A DNA stretch of 64,000 nt from Hypoxylon rubiginosum (Eukaryota; Ascomycota; Sordariomycetes; Xylariales; Hypoxylaceae). The notes under the pieces were generated by a model. That model made no database searches, had not been told where the DNA came from, and saw only the letters and a program-made list of their open reading frames with translations. Each line of letters opens with the position of its first letter. Within the stretch, counting starts at the first letter, position 1. Below, piece after piece: positions 31,131 through 42,500 of this stretch. The position numbers and the translations under genes are program-made. The DNA lies in assembly GCA_902806565.1 (NCBI GenBank), contig CADCXA010000027.1, positions 682,001-746,000 on the forward strand. Reading direction: 5' to 3'.

Positions 31131-34100
31131 ATGAAGTTCGGAAGAAAGTAGGATACTCCAACATCTATCAGGCACTTTATATTTTGCTTTTAGCATCTAC
31201 TTACAACTCGCTATAGTTTACCTCGCAACCAAGTCCCCGAGTGGGCATCATCGTACATCCACTACAAGGGGCTCAAGAAGCTGATAAAGGCTGCTACCAA
31301 AACGGCCAAGGCGGGAGAAGAAGTTGATCTAGCAGGTGGGCTGCCTTCTTCGACGCTGCGTCGAATCCGGTTGTATCCCCTAACCTAAATCCAACAGAGT
31401 TCTTTTTCGCTCTGGACCGTAATCTTGAGGATGTCGACTCCTTTTATAACAAAAAGTTCGCCGAGGCCCATCGCCGTATCAAATTACTCGAGGATCGATA
31501 TGGTCTGAATCCGGATGTGGTAGCGGAACTGGACGACCAGGAGAGCGAGGAGCTTATGGGAGCTTTGCTCGAACTTCGCAACCAGCTGAGGAATCTCCAG
31601 TGGTTTGGCGAGATCAACCGTAGAGGTTTCGTCAAGATCACGAAGAAGCTAGACAAGAAAGTGCCCAACACGACAACTCAGCAACGATACATCACGACTA
31701 AGGTCGATCCTAAACCGTTCGCCGAAGACACTATCACTGTGAGGTTGATAAACGAGATCAACAAATGGCTATCGGCATTAGGAGATGCCCAGAATCTCGA
31801 TGATGCCATGTCGGAGAAGTCTACGCGTTCAGCGCGTTCGCTTGGAAGAGCGACAGCGAAGGCCATGTTGAGTGTCCCCCAAGGTGTTCTCGACAAGCTG
31901 GACGCTGCAATCCGCAAGGATGATAGTGTGACGTTGCAGAGTAGCTTGACTAGCGAGAACTTGGTAACCCTCGAGCGGTCCACTCAGGAGTTTCTGCTCA
32001 ATCTCCTTCAGCGTTCGATTACGGCCCGATCAAGGGCGTGTATTGCGTACCTTTTACAGCAAATCAAGAATTTAGACGAGCCTGACGATTTTAACGAACG
32101 CAATTGCATCCATCGCCTAGTCATCCATATTGGACGAAGCAAATCATCGTTGGCAGGTGACCTAGAACCTAACGCGGTGTCTCTCCCCATTACTTCTCAC
32201 TACAACAATCACTACATTGCACCAACTCAAACAAATGGGTCAGCCTCGACGAGAACAAATAGCAACAACTCTGACTCGAAACTATTGAGCAAGGAAGATG
32301 ACACAGTGCAGATCTTGTGCTATCTCCTTGATTGCCTGAAGGGAGAGCAGCGAAATGCCCTTATAAGTAGAGACAGCCTGGGACGTATCCCCTTACACTA
32401 TGCAGCACAATTTGGCTTCGTCGTTCTCTGCCAGGTCATAATGGCAAAAATGCAAGAATGTGGTCAGTTTGACGTTGAGGATGGTATTGACGCCTCTGAG
32501 TGGCAGGATAAGGAAGGGAATGCGCCACTTCATCTTGCAGTCGGCGGCGGTCACCCGTTAACTACACAATGTCTCCTGCAGGGCGAAAACCGGCAAGGTC
32601 CAACTCACAAAGAAGGGGCTGGAAGGGAATCGGTGCCCAAGTCTAGCGACAAATTAGCAACAGCTACGAAATCGAATTACGTGGAAACCGTACGAGAGCT
32701 TGTCGCAGCCGGTGTGGACATCAACGGGCAGGACGAGAAAGGCGAGACCGCGCTACACAATGCCGCTAGGTTCGGACACACAGAGTGTGCCAAGATTCTT
32801 CTCGAGGGCTCTGCCGAGCAAAAGATAAATCTAGAATTGACGGAGAAGCTTTTTGCGTGGACTCCCCTACACATATCCGCCGTGGATGGGCATCTCCCCG
32901 TGGCCCAACTACTGGTGGAAGCTGGCGCAGACGCTGGAAAGACAGACTCATTTGGGTGGACCCCTCAAGAGCATGCGGCTCTAAGAGGTCATCTAGAGAT
33001 CGCGAAGCTCCTTGCGAAATCTACTGTCAACTCTCCCCCATCGAATGGTGTCGAGGAAACGCAGACGCCGCCAACCGCACCACCTTCCCCTTCGGATACA
33101 TCTTCCCTCGAAGACCGCCGGTCAAACGGAAGCACACGAATTACGGAACCGATTAAATCCTTTGGTCATCGTTACCTCACAGATACTAGTCTTGTAATGG
33201 TGAGTCTAGGCTCGATGGACATGCGGAGGAATATTGAGGCCGTCAAGCTCGATCGTGTTCCCCTAGCGGAAGCACACGCGAATCAACTCGACACGGCTCT
33301 TTCCATCGTGGTTTCGGCGCAGGGCGCTTCGGGCGAACCCACCACCATCGATCTGCCGGTACATGAAAACATATCCACCGAGCCGATGCTGTTCACTACT
33401 CCGGACGCCTCGAACGTCAAATTACTATTCGACATCGTGCCAACTTACTCCGGAAACGAGAAGAAAAAGGTTGGTCGTGCGGTAGCTTTGTTGTCCTCCG
33501 TTCGTCCATCGGTTGGGACAAAACGGATGAACCTTCAGGGCGACGTTTGCGTGCCCATCATGGGCGCAAATCTCGAGGTCATCGGTTCTGTCAACTTCAA
33601 TTTCCTCGTCATTACGCCTTTTTCGCACCCGAACATGGAGGTCAACTCCCAACAAACGTACTGGAAGAAGCTATCGTCGACCATGGTATTCGGCCATCGT
33701 GGCCTTGGCAAGAACTTCCTCGGGAACAAATCGCTCCAGCTCGGCGAGAACACGGTGTCGTCATTTATTGCTGCAGCTAACTTGGGGGCACATTATGTCG
33801 AGTTCGACGTCCAGCTAACCAAAGACCATGTCCCTATCATCTATCATGATTTCCTAGTGAGCGAGACAGGCATAGACGCGCCGGTGCATACATTGACATT
33901 GGAGCAATTCCTTCATATCAACCACGAGTCGCAGATTAGGTCCGGGAGAGACGAACCAGAGAGGAAGAGGAACGATCTGAATGGCAACGGTGTTAAAGAA
34001 TCTGGACCTAGACAAAGGTCTCTCTCCATGGACTTTGCCCAGGGCGTCAAAAACAATCTCGACGAGCGCATGAAGTATACACTCCACTTCAAACAGAAAG

Positions 34101-34761
34101 GCTACAAGGCAAATACTCGAGGCAACTTCGTACAGGCGCCTTTTGCCACGCTAGAGGAACTGTTCAAGAAGGTACCGGAAAATGTGGGATTCAACATCGA
34201 GATGAAGTACCCCATGCTGCTCGAGAGCGAGAAGGAGGACATGGACACGTACGCGATCGAGCTCAACTCGTTCTGCGACACGGTCCTCAACAAGGTCTAC
34301 GACATGGCTAAAAGCCGACACATCATCTTCAGCAGCTTCAACCCCGACATCTGCCTCTGCCTCAGCTTCAAGCAGCCGAGCATCCCCATCATGTTTCTGA
34401 CGGACGCGGGGACCGAGGAGGTCAGCGACATCAGAGCCAGCAGCCTCCAGGAGGCCATCCGGTTCGCCAGCCGGTGGAACCTCCTTGGCATCGTGAGCAA
34501 CTCGGAGCTGTTTGTGAACAGCCCTAGGTTGGTCAGGGTGGTGAAGCAGACCGGGTTGGTGTGCGTCAGCTACGGGACGCAGAACAACGATCCTACTCTA
34601 GTCCAGGTAAGTTGCTTGCTTGCTGCCATATATGTTTTTTTTTTCCAAGTCAGATGCTAATATGAGTTTCTCCTATGTAGCGACAAGTAAAGGAAGGGAT
34701 TGATGCTGTGATCGTGGACAATGTCCTTGCGATTCGCCGAGGGCTGACCAAGGATGACTGA
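31131..34761 (+). CDS. gde1: SPX-ankyrin-GDPD glycerophosphodiester phosphodiesterase (Gde1 type)
   Basis: Exons 31131-31147, 31217-31335, 31398-34606 and 34681-34761 give 1141 aa. The N-terminus is an SPX domain (MKFGRNLPRNQVPEWASSYI, then YKGLKKLIK), which senses inositol pyrophosphates and phosphate status. Ankyrin repeats occupy ~370-590 (GRIPLHYAAQFGF; GNAPLHLAVGGGH; GETALHNAARFGHTECAKIL; WTPLHISAVDGHLPVAQLL). The C-terminal GDPD domain keeps the catalytic motifs FGHRGLGKNF (~810-819), VEFDVQLTKD (~846-855) and YHDF (~861-864), with NIEMKYP downstream. Yeast Gde1 hydrolyses glycerophosphocholine to glycerol-3-phosphate and choline, mainly in the cytosol. The same SPX-ankyrin-GDPD layout occurs in Pho81/Nuc-2 regulators, but the N-terminus (VPEW) and intact active site favour the Gde1 branch. 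The first coding exon is only 17 nt. Confidence 0.92.
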
Positions 34762-35497
34762 TTGACTACCCTGCCTACCTGGCAATTGTCCGAAGTGGAA
34801 AAGGGGGTAAACTCCATGGCTACCTAGCTTAGCAATGAATCTGCGAAACTAGCAATACATAGACGAAATGAATGAATTCTCCAGTACAGGTTCAACGTGC
34901 ACTTGATGAGTAGATATGAAAAGGAGTTCATGGCGCGTCGAATCGCGTCTAAGGGCCCAAGGTCATTGTGACGTGACGTAGCTACTGGTATCGATAACTT
35001 CATAACCGTGATTGAGCAAGTTGCTGACTCAGACATGCAACAAAGCATATACCGGCGATTGACTTTTGCCGAAAACCGGCCGATTGGTAAGAGCAGGGAA
35101 CAGGGCGGCGGCAGGGCAATAGCAGGGCAGCTGGCGATCGCCAACGTCAACCAAAAACTGTCAAACTGACAAACTGAGAAGATTCGCCGCAATTTTCGTT
35201 GAGGTTCTAGCTACTACTACCGCTACCACTACTACCACTATTACCACTACTTACCACCACTACCGTTTCGCAGAATGCGGCCTCCTCCCTAATCACCAAT
35301 TATAAGCCGATCGCTCTTATTCTTTTCTTTCTCCATTAATGCCGTGATTGGTTGGAGGTGTAGCCTTTTTTCATTTCTTTACTTTAGTATCGTCCTGCTT
35401 GCGCATACTTCCATCTACTTTCAACATTCTATAGCCAAGCAATCGAACCACCACGGCTGACTGACCACAACAACTTGCGCCTCCGAGTCAACTCGCC
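34762..35497. promoter_or_regulatory. Intergenic region upstream of the Yme1 gene
   Basis: 736 bp hold the 3' end of the GDE1 gene and the promoter of the Yme1 gene. A degenerate TAC/CTA trinucleotide repeat (35,210-35,265) and pyrimidine-rich tracts (35,320-35,400) precede the start codon. Confidence 0.55.
35210..35265. repeat. Degenerate (CTA/CCA)n trinucleotide repeat
   Basis: About 56 bp of imperfect CTACTAC / CTACCACTAC units lie some 230 bp before the Yme1 start codon. It is a short microsatellite and probably length-variable between strains. Confidence 0.8.
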
Positions 35498-38101
35498 ATG
35501 GCGTTTCAAGCCACGGCTCTTCCGAGCATCGCGGCGGCGACGACGGATCTATGGCCTTCCATCATGAAGGCCCTCAAGGTGTCGCTCCGGTCACCGTCGC
35601 TGCCGCTGTTGGACCCGAAATTGCCTCGGACCCAGAAAGTCGAATCAAGTTCGCAGACAACGCACGTCCAGCCCAAACCATCTCAAGAACTTACCAAATT
35701 CGAGCTTCCCGGGTTCCTTCGAGATGCTCAACACGATGCCCGTCTCGTACCTACCGCCTCTGTGAAGAACATCACCACTCCCTTCGATATCCGTTCGTCC
35801 ATCTCAAGCATGCAGCGAACTGCTCTCCTCGCATCGAATCCGGTGGCGCATCGCCTGTACCCGCAGCATCTTTCCTTACGACTCCTCTCTACGTCGACTG
35901 CTCCGCGTGTATTCCCGAATTCGTTGACGAAGATGGTCATGCCTCAACGAAGGTTTTTCCAGTCTGGTGGGCTGTCTAGGAATCTGCTTGCTCATATGGA
36001 GGAATCTGCCAACCGGAACCCGACCAGCGCCACTGCCCAGAACGCATTTTATCAGGCTCTCCTGAGAGCGAATATGCCCGCCATCATCATCGAGAGATAC
36101 CACTCTGGTCGTTTTGCCGCAAATCCTGCCGCTACCGAGGCGTACCAGAAAGCTTTAACCATGTTGACTCAGAACGGTTCGCAAGGCCTTCAGGGCGAGG
36201 ATATCAATCAAACGGTTAAGAACCTACCCGGTGATTTGACGCCCACGCAAATCCAAGCTGTAACTCAAGCTCTGGCTGCCCGATCTCGCGGAGGCAACCT
36301 GGCCGTCTCTAAGAGCGGCCAGGCTACCGGCGCGAAGGACGGTCCGCTCCACGTCGTCGTCGACGAAACGATTGGTGGTAGTGTCTTCCGATGGGTCAAG
36401 TTTCTTTTGTGGTTCATTCTTGTCACCTACCTCAGCTTGGTCGTCGTGACTATGCTCATCGATGCACTAAGTGTGCTAAAACGGCCCGGAGGTAAAGTTG
36501 ACAGCGAAGTCAAAGCTGAACACCAGAAGACTCGTTTTTCGGATGTCCACGGCGCCGATGAGGCCAAGGAAGAACTACAGGAAATGGTAGAGTTCTTGCG
36601 CAATCCCGAGAAGTTCTCCCACCTCGGTGGTAAGCTGCCCAAAGGTATCCTACTAGTTGGCCCTCCCGGTACTGGAAAGACCCTTCTCGCCAGAGCCGTC
36701 GCCGGTGAAGCTGGTGTTCCATTCTTCTATATGTCCGGTAGCGAATTCGACGAAGTCTACGTTGGAGTCGGTGCGAAGCGAGTCAGGGATTTGTTTGCCG
36801 CTGCCAAGTCGAAGTCGCCTGCCATTGTTTTCATCGATGAATTGGATGCCATTGGAGGCCGCCGAAGCTCACGCGACGCGGCTTACGTCAAGCAAACTCT
36901 GAACCAGCTTCTGACCGAACTTGATGGATTCGATCAATCCAGCAGTGTCATCATCATTGGTGCGACGAATTTCCCCGAGTTGCTTGACAAGGCTCTTACG
37001 CGCCCTGGCCGTTTTGATCGTCACGTCGTTGTCGACCTGCCTGATGTCCGTGGCCGCCTCGCTATCCTGAAGTACCACTCGAAAAAGATCAAGTCTGGGA
37101 AGGATGTCGATCTTCAGGCGATCGCGTTGGGTACTAGCGGTCTCTCCGGTGCCGAGCTCGAGAACATTGTCAATCAAGCTGCTATCCACGCCAGCAAATC
37201 GAAGGCCTCGTTCGTCAGGAAAGAAGACTTTGATTGGGCTAAGGACAGGGTTATCATGGGCGCCGAGCGAAAAACCATGGTCATCAGCGCTGAAGAGAAG
37301 GAGATGACAGCATATCACGAAGCTGGCCACGCCCTAGTCAGTCTATTGACCAAGGGTTCCGGCTCAAACCTGTACAAGGTCACCGTTCTTCCTCGTGCCC
37401 ACTCATTGGGTCATACGGCATCCCTTCCGGAAATGGACAAGTATTCGTACACCATCGGCAATTATCTAGCTCGGATAGATATGTGCCTAGGGGGTAAACT
37501 TGCGGAGGAGATCGTCTATGGCGTCAACCAGGTTACTGGCGGAGCTTCATCGGTGAGGACCCTTTTATCAATCTCCAGCGCACGCCAAAGATAAACCATA
37601 CTAATGAATTTGATATAGGATCTTCAAATGGCAACTGCTGTCGCATTCGACATGGTTGCGAGCTTGGGTATGTCTTCCAAGCTCGGCAACATGGAATACC
37701 GAAGCCGTTACGACACCTTGAGCAGTGAGACGAAAGCCCGTGTCGAGTCAGAGGTCCAACGTACACTCAACGAAGCGTACGAGCGCGCCCGAAAACTCTT
37801 GACAGATCATCGTAAAGAGCTTGACCTGCTAGCCAAGGCACTAGTTGAGTACGAGACTCTAAATAAAGAGGAGGTCGAGAAGGTCATTCGTGGTGAATCA
37901 CTGCCCAACCGCATTGCGGTTCCAAAAGGTCCGATGACTATCCCCTCGTCTGCCAAACCACCGGCTCCGGGCGAGTTATCACCACCTACTACTGGCGAGA
38001 GTGACGGACGACCGGCGCCGCCGCCAGTTCCACCGGCACCTGGTGGACTCGCCCCCACCAAGGTCTCTCAAGAAGATTCCAATGGAGAGGCTGATAGCTG
38101 A
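35498..38101 (+). CDS. yme1: Mitochondrial i-AAA protease Yme1
   Basis: Exons 35498-37552 and 37619-38101 (66-bp intron) give 845 aa. The order is an N-terminal presequence low in acidic residues, a Yme1-type N-domain (NPTSATAQNAFYQALLRANM, ~175-194), and one membrane helix at ~298-320. The AAA module follows with Walker A GPPGTGKT (388-395), Walker B IVFIDE (443-448), the pore loop YVGVG (421-425) and the second-region-of-homology segment ALTRPGRFDR (499-508). The M41 metalloprotease has HEAGH at 607-611; the third zinc ligand, Asp686 in SSDLQMAT, lies exactly at the exon junction. A single membrane helix with the N-domain identifies the i-AAA (intermembrane-space-facing) type, which degrades inner-membrane and intermembrane-space proteins. 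After a coiled-coil segment the protein ends in ~50 residues of Pro/Ala/Ser-rich tail that yeast Yme1 lacks. Confidence 0.96.
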
Positions 38102-39439
38102 TCTATAATATCTTTATTTTTTTTCCGACAGAGTATCTATCCTCGCATACCTTGACGAGTAGACCTAGTTAGGGATGACCAATGATAACGCTCTTACAGG
38201 GCAAAGGAGTGATGCGTTGGGATTGGGGTTGGGGTTAGGTGGCTACAGCCACGGACGCAAGATAGTCCGCAGCGTGGGTAGCCAACCACACGTGGGATGA
38301 GCGTGAGGCACTCAAAAGGTTTACTTATAAAGTAGTTTACTGGATGTTATGGAAGAAGAAGCCTGCAGCCGTGGGATGGACTCGCAGGCGTGCCTACGGC
38401 ACTCGCTACAACTACTCTATCAACCAGCGGGTCGAAGGACAAGACATCGTTTGTTGTGATGTGTAGTACAATAGGCGTCTTTGAAAAAAAATTAAATAAA
38501 AAGCGTGTACCAATTGTAAGGTTAGGAAGAAAGCTACTCGTCTCATTTGTGCCTTTTCCCGCCGCGAATAGACTCGGGCTAGAGGAGCCGGTTCTCAACA
38601 GACCACTGTTTTGTGTGCGTCGAGATCAGAGTGATGTGCTTATATTATGTAGGCGTATCAGTACTAATCATCGCTTTATATCTTGCCTACTTGTAGTAAC
38701 GAGGTGACTCAACATCTAAGTGAGCCAAAGGTTAGTTTCTGATACGCTCTTAGGTAATAGATACACTCTCCTGTGACGTGTATCCTTCTCTTGCCGCCGC
38801 TATATTGGCATGGGATTAGATACCTTGAACCAATATCTTCAGCATCGCCATCAGATCGTACACACTTGGATTCCCGCCGTATGATTTCCTCTTAATCTGC
38901 GCCTATGTTTTAAATAGTGAAGTCTCAAATAAATATTTAAAGAGTGATAGATACCTAGGCACCTATTTTTCTCACTCTTGGGTTGTTGAATTGGTCGATG
39001 TCTCACTTCCCCTTTTGCCAACCTACACCCCTATTCGATGAACCACGCCACCGTATTTTGTTTGACATTCAATAGGCATTATGTCTACTACTTAAAACTT
39101 GGTTTCCTAATCCTAGCATCCGAGCTTAGGGTCACGTCTCTCAGAGAGATTTGAGGAGTTATCTAACTTTATGAGTCTATAAGGCTATGTGACTCCTTGA
39201 GGTATAAGCACTCTATTTGTGAAAAGGTACTGTATGAGAAGATGACTCTTGCCTAAACCTTAGGTACGAAATAGAGCCCATTGCTGAATAGGAGGCTCCA
39301 TAGACTTGAAATAGGACGGTAACAAATTCACAACGCGTTTTCACTGGCATCGGGGCTCACGATCACTCTTGGTTTTTCCTACAAGATACTTACTAATATG
39401 GCTTGTTCTCGCCTTCAGCACACAGCTTTCTCGTCTTTA

Positions 39440-39555
39440 GTGACGTCCTCACCTTTAATAACGTTCTCATCTTTAATTAATAGTGTTCTTACCTTTCGTG
39501 GTATTCTTACGTTCAATAGCATTCTTACTTCCTTGTTAACGTTCTCATCTTCGAT
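39440..39555 (+). repeat. Degenerate tandem repeat, units of ~17-19 bp
   Basis: Variants of 'TTCTCATCTTTAAT / TTCTTACCTTTCG / TTCTTACGTTCAAT / TTCTTACTTCC' recur at intervals of about 17-19 bases. The array translates without stops in one frame, but only as a low-complexity Leu/Thr/Ser string, so it is probably a decayed minisatellite rather than coding. Confidence 0.6.
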
Positions 39556-42500
39556 ATGTAGTGCAAGACTAGGTACCTAAGAGGTAGGTACCTATATGTA
39601 CAACCTATGATAGACAGCTACCAATGCCTATCGAGAGTTCAGCTAATCCACTGCATTACCCGCACAGACATAGCTCGCTACGAAATACTACAGAGTACGA
39701 CGAAACGGATGGGAAAACTAGCTACGCAACGGTGAGATCCATTACTGGTACTAAGCGAAGGGCAGACGGAATTCCGAGTACTCCGGTTCCTATGGTCGTG
39801 TGTGTTAGTGTGTTCTATTACTCTACTTTGAACCATCTACAGTGCTAGGGAGAAACTCGAGTCGCAGATATCCAACGACCAACTACGTGCTATATTCAAC
39901 TACCTGCCTACCTAAGTAGATAGTTACCTAATGTAAGGTAGGTACGTAAGACACTACCAGTTCATGCAAGGGCGTGGAGCGATACCATGGTAGATTTAGC
40001 ATGAGTGCCCTCGTAAATTACCAAGGAGTGCCAATACTCTAGAGCGACGGAATCATCATCTTGGGGTTTCCCACACGCGTGCTGACATATACTGGGATAT
40101 TCATGAGCCGACCTGTACGGAAATAACCGAATATGTGGTCTTGACATTCTTTCCCACTCCTCCCTTCTGCAGCCCCCTTTCGACCGTACCTTGGACCCGG
40201 TCTGGTGGGAAAGGACCCCTGGACGACTTGCAGGCCGTCCCGTGGTTTGCTTTGCGGTGAGCATCTCCTCGCATAAAGAACCCTAGACGACAAGTAAGGT
40301 TTCCAATCTCGTTAGCACTGCACACGACGGATGAGCCGGCCCAGTAGGACGGGCCAGCAACGAAACCCATGGAACGTGCCGCTGTATATATCTTAAGTGA
40401 GGGTATTATGCCCGCGAGCGCTCAAGGTTTACCTTTTAGGGGCGGCCCAGGTTACACGACCTCCTTAACAGGTCAGTGCGAAATTTGACAACTGGACCCT
40501 TTTCCTCTTTGCGGCGGTTCCGGATCGACCTCATATTTCTTGGTACCTAGGTAGGTATTGGATATTCTATTCGAGGGCATGAAAGGAGCGTAGCAATCCT
40601 AGTATCAGTAACAGAGGAGGGCCTAGCCGACTAATCTCGAAAAAAATAATAAGTCCTAAGCTAAAGTTGCTGGGCCGCGTTCTAGCGGACCGTGTTTCGC
40701 GATACAGCCCCATGTAGCGCGCATCAACACGATGATTGCAGGATTCTCTTAGGCCACCTCTCTCCCCGGAACTTGCTAGTGTAAATGATTATGCCGGGAG
40801 CGAATGTTCAGCTCCAGGCAGTCGGGTCACTCCTCGCCGCCTTTCTAGTTCATGGAGCTCTCTCTAAATAGCTACCTACATGGTATGTGGTGTCCTACGT
40901 CCGGCACTAGATAGCCTGCCTTGTATTTTGTCCAGGGTCCTATGATCCAGAACGCGTACTATAATTAGGGCCTCGGAGAGCCGTCGTTTCGACTATACAC
41001 ATGACGTCAAATTCGCCTCGTAACTGACCATGTTCGCGCCGCCAAGACTGGTTGCAAAAGCGAAATTTCGAAAATTTGATGATGCCTGGCGTTGCCCTAG
41101 TTGCATCCTGTACGCATGCTACGTACGATATCCTGGACCTGACCCAAGAGCCCCCTTTCTGTAAGTGCGGGATAGTTTCTCCACCTCCAGCCTCAATATC
41201 CACACGTGTTCTCAGCACCGGCAGAACCAATCCCTCGGGTCGAGCAAGGGAAGGACTCGTGGCAGGCAGTGTAGTGCTCCCTTGCTTTATGTCGTAAGGG
41301 GGAAATTGATATCGACGTGGAGAGCATCGAAACCAACGGTAATACTAGACTTAGGGAATGGGATAATTGTAAACATTGATGATTAAACCAGGCAGGGTAT
41401 TGCTGCTTGGGAAATCTTTATTACGCAGAATAGGAACAACCTTTCTATCTGGCGTTTATATCAAGGGCAAGGAGTAGATAAGTAAAAGTGTAGAGACTAC
41501 TCACCAACGGCAGCATTAGCGGTCCCAAAGGCTACTCCCTAGCAGTGTTAGGGAGCATGTAAGCGGATTTGTGGGTAGAAATCACGAGGATCAATATGTA
41601 TTATTCATATTAGGCACCGTGATAGGCAAATTATAATGAAGGGAGCAGTAGAAAGATGTTTACTAGATACCAAGCACCAAGTCGTGGGGTATGCTCCTAG
41701 GCCAAAACCACCTTAGGCTAGATATCTAACGCAAACAAGTCTGCGGGTGTATGTATCCCTTTTGCTTTACAGAACTTCAGATGTCGAGCTACGGAAACAT
41801 GTATCACAAGTACTTAGACAGGTAGAGTTGCAACAGGGACAAAACCACGTTGTTATACACAACTACCGCTAGTTTGTAGATTACTTACGAGACCACTACT
41901 AATAGAATATGATAGCCCTACGAGATCAAATGGAACGTTCACAATGTACATACAAAACTGTTACCACGTGGGTTTCCCTTGCGTCCCTGTCACCACGATA
42001 TCGAGATCCTGCAGTAGACGAAGCCACCATATAACGTCTTTACCTAGGTAACGTCTAGCAGTAGACCCCGCATGCTTCAGACTGCACGTGGTGAAGCTTA
42101 GAAGAACGGTAGCAAACAAACATGCAGCGACCTAACGACGGCAGGGCTTGTTTTGACGTGTAGGAGGGTGACACATGGTCTCGGAGGTAAACCTTCCCGC
42201 TGGGTAGGGCCGACCATACTGCTGGTACGAACGAATGTTCTTCTGGAGTATTGCCCCTTACATCACCTGCTTACCTATCTAGGTAGGTAGCTAGAACGAC
42301 ATCGTGCAAAGGGATGGATTGCTTAGGTGCTCGACGACTCGGCTGATTGGATAGCTACTATGAATTATGGATGTTCGATACCGCTTGTTTGTCACAGAAC
42401 GGGGTCTTGTAGAGCTAGACTCGCAAGTCGATGGTCTATGAGGAAGTCAATAATAATTCGAAATAGAGGTGAGAGCTTATTGTTGAGCTGAGGTTGGCGA

